Assembly (NCBI GenBank): GCA_965226045.1
Contig: CBDDBU010000014.1
Location: 20,822-84,821, forward strand
DNA from: CBDDBU01 sp965226045
GTDB taxonomy: Bacteria > Pseudomonadota > Alphaproteobacteria > VGEJ01
DNA: 64,000 nucleotides
Direction: 5' to 3'
The position numbers and the translations under genes are program-made. Under the pieces are notes generated by a model that saw only the letters and a list, made by a program, of their open reading frames with translations, was not told where the DNA came from and did no database searches. Shown here piece after piece: positions 58,509 to 64,000 of this stretch (positions within the stretch are counted from its first letter, which is position 1; each line of letters begins with the position of its first letter).

Positions 58509-58957
58509 TGGCAATGGGGGTCCGCGGTTCGCGGCCCCGGCTCTATGGCGGCCGCGGCTACAAGCCGATGAGCCAGATCAACGTGACGCCGTTCGTCGAT
58601 GTCATGTTAGTGCTTCTGGTGGTGTTCATGGTGACGGCCCCGCTCCTGACGGTCGGCGTCGAGGTCGATCTGCCGAAGGGTGAAGCGCCGGTTCTCGAAG
58701 GCCAGGATGAGCCGCTGGAGATCACCGTCGATTCGGCCGGTCAAGTCTTCGTTCAGGAAACCGTCGTCGCCCTCGATGAGCTGGCGCCGAGGTTAGTCGC
58801 CATCACCAACCGCAAGGCCGACACCCGCATCTTCGTGCGCGGCGACCGCACGATCGACTATGGGCGGGTCATGGCGGTGATGGCAACGGTCAACGCGGCC
58901 GGATTCAGCCGCGTCGCCCTGGTCATGGAAATCCCGCCGCCGGCTGGAGCCAAGTAA
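58508..58957 (+). CDS. tolR: Tol-Pal system protein TolR
   Basis: ATG 58508 gives 149 residues. The single membrane helix starts INVTPFVDVMLVLLVVFMVT (about residues 24-43) with the proton-carrying Asp at about 31. The periplasmic domain ends RIFVRGDRTIDYGRVMAVM. It pairs with TolQ. The gap to tolA is 2 bases. Confidence 0.95.
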   Translation: MAMGVRGSRPRLYGGRGYKPMSQINVTPFVDVMLVLLVVFMVTAPLLTVGVEVDLPKGEAPVLEGQDEPLEITVDSAGQVFVQETVVALDELAPRLVAITNRKADTRIFVRGDRTIDYGRVMAVMATVNAAGFSRVALVMEIPPPAGAK

Positions 58958-58959
58958 AC

Positions 58960-59829
58960 GTGAGAACCGCAGCGATGATATCGGCGACGGGCCACGGCGC
59001 GCTCATCACGCTCGCGTATGTCGGGTTGCCGGTATTGTTCGAGCCCGCACCGGTCGCCAACATTCCGATTACCGTCGAGATTGTGACCATCGCCGAGGAG
59101 ACTGCGGCGCCGCGACCCGAACCGAAGCCCGAGCCAGAGGCGCCGAAGACGGAGCCCGAGCCAACGCCCGAGCCCGAGCCGGTCGTGGCCGAGGCGCCGC
59201 CCGAGCCGGAGCCGCCACCACCACCACCCGAGCAGCGTCCAGAGCCGCCGGTCGCACTGGCTGCGCTCGATCCCGAGCCAGAACCCGATCCCGCGCCGCC
59301 GCCGGAACGCAAGCCCGCGCCTGAGCCCGCCGCGAACAAAGCGCCGCCCAAGCCGAGGATCAAGCCCAAGAAAAAGCCACGACTGGCCTTCGACGCCGAT
59401 CGAATCGCGGCACTGCTCGACAAGGAAGAAGAGGAGCCGCCGCCTCCGAAGCCTCTGGTGGAGGCAGAGCCCCCGCCCGACGAGCGACCGACGGCGCGCA
59501 TCAGCAACATCTCCGACCGGCTCACCCTGAGTGAGCTCGACGCCATCAGGGCGCAGATTCAGCGCTGCTGGAGCGTGCCGGGCGGGGCGCGTGATGGACA
59601 CGAGCTGATTGTCACGATACGAATCTATCTCAACCCCGACGGCTCCCTCAGCCGGCCGCCGGAGATTGGCGACGCCTCGAGGATGGCCGATCCGTACTAT
59701 CTCACCATGGCGGAGAGTGCCGTGCGCGCCGTGCGCAAATGCGAGCCCTTGCGCGTACCCTCGACCAAGTACGAGGATTGGCGCGAAATCGAATTGACGT
59801 TCAATCCACGGGAAATGTTGGGCGGATGA
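58960..59829 (+). CDS. tolA: TolA-like energy transducer with Pro/Glu-rich spacer
   Basis: The 289-residue protein starts at GTG and has one N-terminal membrane helix (about residues 6-28). The spacer at about 45-170 is a run of Pro and Glu (repeated PEPEP) plus a basic PKPRIKPKKKPR section instead of the long alanine/lysine helix of enterobacterial TolA. The C-terminal domain (IRAQIQRCWSVPGGARDG through LTFNPREML) is the TolA/TonB-like partner-binding fold with two cysteines. It links TolQR to TolB/Pal. Such polyproline runs would need EF-P for translation. Confidence 0.9.
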   Translation: MRTAAMISATGHGALITLAYVGLPVLFEPAPVANIPITVEIVTIAEETAAPRPEPKPEPEAPKTEPEPTPEPEPVVAEAPPEPEPPPPPPEQRPEPPVALAALDPEPEPDPAPPPERKPAPEPAANKAPPKPRIKPKKKPRLAFDADRIAALLDKEEEEPPPPKPLVEAEPPPDERPTARISNISDRLTLSELDAIRAQIQRCWSVPGGARDGHELIVTIRIYLNPDGSLSRPPEIGDASRMADPYYLTMAESAVRAVRKCEPLRVPSTKYEDWREIELTFNPREMLGG

Positions 59830-61190
59830 AGGACGTGAGAGAGAATTATGTGCGCGCCGCGCGTCTGTTTCGCGGCGCGCGCCTACTGACAGCGCTAGCC
59901 CTGGCGTGCGCGGCGTTTCTGCCGGTTCCGGCCTGGGCGGTGCTGCGCATTGACATCACCCAAGGCAATGTCGATCCGCTACCAATCGCCATTCCGGCGT
60001 TCGTCGATACGAGCGGAGAGGGGATCGGGGGCGCCATCGGGGGGGTGATCACCAGCAACCTCGAGCGCTCCGGGTTGTTCGCGGCCATCGATCCGGCCTT
60101 CTTTATCCAAAAGCCCGAGGACATGCGGGTCCAGCCGCGCTTCGCCGACTGGCGACTGATCGACGCTCAGGCGCTGATCAGCGGCAGCGTCGAGCGTCGC
60201 GACGACGACCGTCTCAAGATCGAGTTCCGTTTGTGGGACGTCTTCTCCGAGCAACAGATGACCGGCCTTGTCTATTCGACGGCGACCGACAATTGGCGGC
60301 GGGTCGCTCACCTGATCTCGGACGCCGTCTACGCGCGCCTGACCGGCGAGTCCGGCTATTTCGACACCCGCATCGTGTACGTCGCCGAGAGCGGGCCGGC
60401 CCAGAACCGGGTCAAACGCCTCGCCATCATGGATCAGGATGGCGAGAACAGCATCTTCCTCACCGACGGTAGCCACCTGGTGCTGACTCCTCGCTTCTCG
60501 CCGACGGCCCAGGAGATCACCTATCTCTCATATTTCCTCGGCCGGCCGCGGGTCTACATCTACAACATCGACACCGGCCAGCAGGAGGTGCTGGGAGATT
60601 TCCCAGGGATGACGTTCGCGCCGCGCTTCTCGCCTGACGGCAACCGGGTGATCATGAGCTTGGCGATCGACGGCAACTCCGATGTTTATGTTATGGACCT
60701 GCGGACCCGCCTGACCGAGCGGCTGACACGCCACCCGGCGATCGATACCTCGGCGTCGTATTCACCCGATGGCGAATCGGTGGTCTTCAACTCCGACCGC
60801 GGCGGCACACAACAGCTCTATGTCATGGCCGCCGACGGCGGGCGGCCCAAACGAATCAGCTTCGGCAAGGGCCGCTATGCGACCCCTGTGTGGTCGCCAC
60901 GGGGCGATCTGGTGGCCTTTACCAAACTGCTGCGCGGCCGGTTTTTCATTGGCGTCATGCGCCCCGATGGTACTGGCGAACGGTCGTTGACAGAGAGCTA
61001 TTTGGACGAGGGACCGACGTGGGCGCCTAACGGGCGCGTGATCATGTTTTTTCGCCAACGTCCGCGCAATGCCGACGGCAGCGGCGGCGAGACGCGGCTT
61101 TGGTCCATCGACCTTACCGGCTATAACGAGCGACGGATCGTGACGCCTATGGACGCGTCCGATCCAGCCTGGTCGCCCTTGCTCCAATAA
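59826..61190 (+). CDS. tolB: Tol-Pal system periplasmic beta-propeller protein TolB
   Basis: ATG 59826 overlaps the tolA stop. The 454-residue protein has a signal peptide (about residues 1-38, ending PVPAWA before VLRIDITQG), an N-terminal domain and a six-blade propeller with repeated FSPDG-like blades (LTPRFSPTAQEITYLSY, FAPRFSPDGNRVIMS, ASYSPDGESVVFNSDRGG). It binds Pal and is released by TolA. The signal region is longer than usual and starts with a charged MKDVRENYVRAARLFR. Confidence 0.95.
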   Translation: MKDVRENYVRAARLFRGARLLTALALACAAFLPVPAWAVLRIDITQGNVDPLPIAIPAFVDTSGEGIGGAIGGVITSNLERSGLFAAIDPAFFIQKPEDMRVQPRFADWRLIDAQALISGSVERRDDDRLKIEFRLWDVFSEQQMTGLVYSTATDNWRRVAHLISDAVYARLTGESGYFDTRIVYVAESGPAQNRVKRLAIMDQDGENSIFLTDGSHLVLTPRFSPTAQEITYLSYFLGRPRVYIYNIDTGQQEVLGDFPGMTFAPRFSPDGNRVIMSLAIDGNSDVYVMDLRTRLTERLTRHPAIDTSASYSPDGESVVFNSDRGGTQQLYVMAADGGRPKRISFGKGRYATPVWSPRGDLVAFTKLLRGRFFIGVMRPDGTGERSLTESYLDEGPTWAPNGRVIMFFRQRPRNADGSGGETRLWSIDLTGYNERRIVTPMDASDPAWSPLLQ

Positions 61191-61327
61191 ACGCTGGACA
61201 TTGTCCCACGCTCACGTTTGAATGCGGCGCGGGAGCAAGGGTTAGGCTACGCCTGCCATACGTCATGTCGCTGTAATTTCGCCGCCATCCTGAACTCCGG
61301 GATATTTTTTTTGGAAGGGGGCCGAGC

Positions 61328-61867
61328 ATGCACCTGAGGCTTGTCAGTATCTTCGCGGCCGTTCTGCTTGTTGCCGCCTGCGAGACCACTCCTGAGGATT
61401 CGGGCGGGTCGGCCGGAACCGGCGCCTCGAGCGACGACGCCTCCTCGTCGTCGTCCTCGGTGGATAGCGGCATGACTGAGAAAAAGGAGATGATGGAGGA
61501 AGCCGATCTCGGTCCGACCCAAGAAGGGCTGATCGCGTTCGCCGGGGATCGCGTGTTTTTCGACTTCGACAAGTACAACGTGAAGGCTGAGGGACAGCGC
61601 GCTCTTGAGCGGCAGGCAGAGTGGTTGGCGCGGTATCCGAACGTTTCGTTCACCATCGAGGGCCATTGCGACGAGCGCGGTACTCGCGAGTACAACTTGG
61701 CGCTGGGCGAACGGCGGGCTCAGGCCAGCAAGTCGTACCTGGTGGCGCTTGGCGTCGACCCAGATAGGATCACGACGGTCAGTTACGGCAAGGAGCGACC
61801 CGAGGCCGTCGGCTCAAACGATGCGGCCTGGTCGCAGAACCGCCGAGCGGTCTCGATCGTTAACTAG
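61328..61867 (+). CDS. pal: Peptidoglycan-associated lipoprotein Pal
   Basis: The 179-residue protein has a lipoprotein signal with lipobox LVAAC (Cys 19 acylated), a Ser/Gly-rich linker (about residues 25-48) and an OmpA-like domain. The domain has FFDFDKYNVKAEG (about 77-89), EGHCDERGTREYNLALGERR (about 114-133) and YGKERPEAVGSN. It anchors the outer membrane to peptidoglycan. The 137-base gap after tolB contains an AT-rich stretch and GGAAGGGGG before the ATG, so it may have its own promoter. Confidence 0.96.
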   Translation: MHLRLVSIFAAVLLVAACETTPEDSGGSAGTGASSDDASSSSSSVDSGMTEKKEMMEEADLGPTQEGLIAFAGDRVFFDFDKYNVKAEGQRALERQAEWLARYPNVSFTIEGHCDERGTREYNLALGERRAQASKSYLVALGVDPDRITTVSYGKERPEAVGSNDAAWSQNRRAVSIVN

Positions 61868-62037
61868 GACGCCTTTGCGGAGGTTGGCGCCCGCGGCTGG
61901 GGATGCACTCCCTGGCCGAGGGCGCAGCTTCTTGCGGGCCTTATTTTTGCCATGCTCCCGTGCTGGCATGAGAACTGATTGGTAGTTTAGAGACGACGGG
62001 GCTGACTGAGTTGGGCGCAGCGCGGCAAGATGTGGCC

Positions 62038-62937
62038 ATGCCGATCCGGCGCCGGGCGGGGGCGGTCATCGGGTGGCGCCTGAGTATCGTCGTCGCGATG
62101 GCCGTCGCTCTGGGCATTGTTGGGTCGGTGCCGGCCGCCGCGCAGAACAGCGATTTCGGCACCGTCATGGACGAGTTGACTCGTCTGCGCGGCGACGTGA
62201 TCGATCTCCAACGGCAAATCTATCGCGAGGGTGTCACGCCGGCCCCGACCCGGTCGGACAGTGGCGCGGGGCGGGCCGAGACCGAGCTTCGCCTCGCCGC
62301 GCTCGACGATGAGTTGCGTCGAGTGACCGGCCTTATCGAAGAGCTGGAGCACCGTATCGACGGCATCGGCGGTCGCCTCGACAAGCTGGTCGCCGACGTC
62401 GATTTCCGACTCGTCGTGCTTGAGGAAGCCGCGGCGTCGCGGCCGCTGGCTATTGGCGAAGCGACCGCGTCGGGGCAAGGCGGAGCGGAGGTGGCCGCCC
62501 TCGCGCCCGATGAGCAAGATGACGCGACGCCGGCCCGGGCGCTGCCAGAAGGCACGCCGACCGAGCGCTATGACTACGCCATCGGCCTCCTGCGCGCCGA
62601 GGACTACGAACAGGCCGAGCACGCGTTTGCATCGTTCATTGCCGCCCATCCCGACAATCGGCTCGCTGGAAACGCGCAGTACTGGCTCGGCGAGACCCAC
62701 TACGTGCGCGAACAATACGAGCGCGCCGCGACGGCGTTTCTCGATGGGCACCAGCGTTATCCCGATAGCCGGAAGGCGCCCGACAACCTGCTGAAACTCG
62801 GCATGGCCCTGGGCAGCCTGGGGCAGCGCGTGGAGGCCTGCGCGACCCTCGATGAACTGGCGACCAAGTTCCCGAACGCCGCCCAGCCGATTGAGGACGG
62901 GGCGAGTCGCGCGCGGCGGACCCTCGACTGCCCCTGA
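62038..62937 (+). CDS. cpoB: Cell division coordinator CpoB (YbgF)
   Basis: ATG 62038 gives 299 residues with a signal peptide (basic start, hydrophobic about 17-33, cut after AAAQ). A coiled-coil trimerisation region (about 40-120, for example ELRRVTGLIEELEHRIDGI) follows, then TPR repeats at the C-terminus (TERYDYAIGLLRAEDYEQAE, NAQYWLGETHYVREQYERAA, DNLLKLGMALGSLG). CpoB couples Tol-Pal with peptidoglycan synthesis at division. An alternative TTG start at 62011 is possible. Confidence 0.92.
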   Translation: MPIRRRAGAVIGWRLSIVVAMAVALGIVGSVPAAAQNSDFGTVMDELTRLRGDVIDLQRQIYREGVTPAPTRSDSGAGRAETELRLAALDDELRRVTGLIEELEHRIDGIGGRLDKLVADVDFRLVVLEEAAASRPLAIGEATASGQGGAEVAALAPDEQDDATPARALPEGTPTERYDYAIGLLRAEDYEQAEHAFASFIAAHPDNRLAGNAQYWLGETHYVREQYERAATAFLDGHQRYPDSRKAPDNLLKLGMALGSLGQRVEACATLDELATKFPNAAQPIEDGASRARRTLDCP

Positions 62938-63029
62938 ACACTGGGCGCTCGCGGGCACCCGATGGCGGGAGCGTACCCCGGGCCTCAATCGACGAAGAGC
63001 CGCTGTCGGCACGGGAGTTCGCCGCGCTC

Positions 63030-64000
63030 ATGGCGCCCCTCGGACCGTTCGAGCGAGCGCCCATTGTCGCGGTTGGGACCTCGGGCGGCGCGGATAGCCT
63101 GGCGCTCTGTCTTCTTGCCCACCGCTGGGCGCGCGCGCGGCGGGGGAAGATCGTCGCGCTGGTGGTAGATCACCGCCTGCGCCCGGATTCCACCGCCGAG
63201 GCGAATGGCGTCAAGCGTCGCCTAGAACAGGACCCGGGCATCGCCACGCGTGTGCTGCGCCGGTCCGGTGCGGCCGCTGGCGTCAACCTGCAGGCGATGG
63301 CGCGGGAGGCGCGGTTCCGATTGATGCGCGACTGGTGCCACCGCCACGGCGTGCTGCATCTCCTCCTCGCGCATCATCTGGAGGATCAGGCCGAAACCTT
63401 TCTGCTGCGCCTTGCCCGAGGCAGCGGGGCCGACGGGCTTGCCGCCATGGCGCCGCTGAGCGAATTCGTCGGCATCCGCGTCCTGCGGCCGCTGTTGGCG
63501 GTTCCGAGGGGCCGGCTGCGGGCCAGCCTTCGCGCCCCGCGTCGGAATTGGATCGAAGATCCCAGCAACGCCGATCAACGGTTTTCCAGGGTGCGGGTGC
63601 GGTCGCGCGCCGCGTGGCTTGCCGACGAAGGTTTGAGCCCGGCGCGGGTGGCCAGGACGGCCGCTCATCTGGCACGGGCGCGGGTCGCGCTCGAGGACGC
63701 GGAGGCCGACCTCCTTGGCCGCGCGCTCGCTCTTGATCCCGCGGGGTTCGCACGCCTCGATCCGGAACCATTCAGGCGGGTGCCGACGGAGACATCCATG
63801 CGGGCACTAGCGCGGGTGTTGGTGTGTATCGCGGGAGCCGACTATCCACCGCGGTTTTCACGGCTCGAGCGCTTGCACGGCGCGATGTTGGCCGGGATGC
63901 AGCGTCCCCGCACCCTGCACGGCTGCCGGCTCGTCCCCGATGGCGGCGCCCTGTTCGTGTGTCGCGAGCCTGCCGCCGCGCGCGAGATTCTGCCCTTGGT
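63030..64000 (+). CDS. tilS: tRNA(Ile)-lysidine synthase, 3' truncated by window edge
   Basis: From ATG 63030 the frame stays open to the window end (about 323 residues). No other standard start lies between this ATG and an in-frame stop at 62892, so the N-terminus is shorter than usual or a rare start is used. The PP-loop ATP motif is VGTSGGADSLAL (about residues 14-25), followed by VVDHRLRPDSTAEA (about 49-62), LLLAHHLEDQAETFLLRLAR (about 111-130) and RNWIEDPSNADQRFSR. The enzyme makes lysidine at C34 of tRNA-Ile(CAU). It follows cpoB as in many alphaproteobacteria. Confidence 0.92.
   Translation, partial: MAPLGPFERAPIVAVGTSGGADSLALCLLAHRWARARRGKIVALVVDHRLRPDSTAEANGVKRRLEQDPGIATRVLRRSGAAAGVNLQAMAREARFRLMRDWCHRHGVLHLLLAHHLEDQAETFLLRLARGSGADGLAAMAPLSEFVGIRVLRPLLAVPRGRLRASLRAPRRNWIEDPSNADQRFSRVRVRSRAAWLADEGLSPARVARTAAHLARARVALEDAEADLLGRALALDPAGFARLDPEPFRRVPTETSMRALARVLVCIAGADYPPRFSRLERLHGAMLAGMQRPRTLHGCRLVPDGGALFVCREPAAAREILPL

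Noticed and set aside
61918..61939. Terminator after pal
   Set aside because: A T-rich run follows a GC-rich stretch, but the stem (CGCA/TGCG with mismatches) is too weak to call.
1..64000. tRNA or rRNA genes and CRISPR arrays
   Set aside because: I saw no GGTTCGAATCC-type T-arm in a cloverleaf context, no rRNA signature and no evenly spaced palindromic repeats other than the 67-bp IS repeats, which have no spacers.

Overview
The window reads as chromosomal DNA of a GC-rich alphaproteobacterium. Markers for that call are an RcdA homologue (DUF1465), a DUF1192 protein, a DUF4164-ZapA pair, a TTAA-N7-TTAAC site of the CtrA type, a short B-type ribosomal protein bL36, and the order ruvCAB-ybgC-tolQRAB-pal-cpoB-tilS. 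Its order or genus cannot be fixed from the sequence alone; Rhodospirillales-like is a guess.

Positions 1-21780 are an accessory-looking catabolic block, nearly all on the plus strand. It opens with a molybdenum hydroxylase: the tail of an FAD subunit, a 2Fe-2S subunit and a large Mo subunit. A MoaD/ThiS-like sulfur carrier follows, then two further large Mo subunits that have no small subunits of their own. After these come a VOC protein, a DOPA-dioxygenase-like protein, a D-2-hydroxyacid dehydrogenase, a GlcG/HbpS-like protein (minus strand) and a cupin. Four tandem paralogous amidohydrolases close with a strong terminator. A second run holds an SRPBCC protein, class IV and class III aminotransferases, an SDR, a GNAT and a second D-2-hydroxyacid dehydrogenase. 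The enzyme set (ring hydroxylation, ring or amide opening, 2-oxo/2-hydroxy acid and amino acid handling) suits breakdown of an N-heterocyclic or aromatic amide compound; the substrate is unknown.

Positions 21780-24450 are a decay zone. They hold a frameshifted small gene, an IS1182-like element with terminal inverted repeats, CTAG flanks, a frameshifted transposase and three internal 67-bp tandem repeats, an intact bL36 gene missing from simple ORF lists, and a truncated, frameshifted SCO1/SenC remnant. Positions 24446-30005 (minus strand) carry an M81 metallopeptidase, an orphan HigA antitoxin with a possible scar of its toxin gene, a dimethylglycine/sarcosine dehydrogenase-like enzyme and a class V aminotransferase.

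Positions 30233-51712 are mostly core genes: peroxiredoxin, rnhA, ispH, a CDGSH protein, a lipoprotein, quinone oxidoreductase, FAH hydrolase, aminotransferase, SDR, metY, alpha/beta hydrolase, rcdA, rpmE, an ABC exporter, a three-gene MotA/OmpA envelope unit, a degenerate inositol-monophosphatase-like protein, efp, thiE, gap and tkt. The 37.4-37.53 kb gap carries a CtrA-type box followed by a probable small RNA with its own terminator. From 51898 to the end runs a dense housekeeping block: DUF4164-zapA, a probable 6S RNA, the 5-formyl-THF cyclo-ligase, a YmdB-type phosphoesterase, YebC, ruvCAB, the complete Tol-Pal system and the start of tilS.
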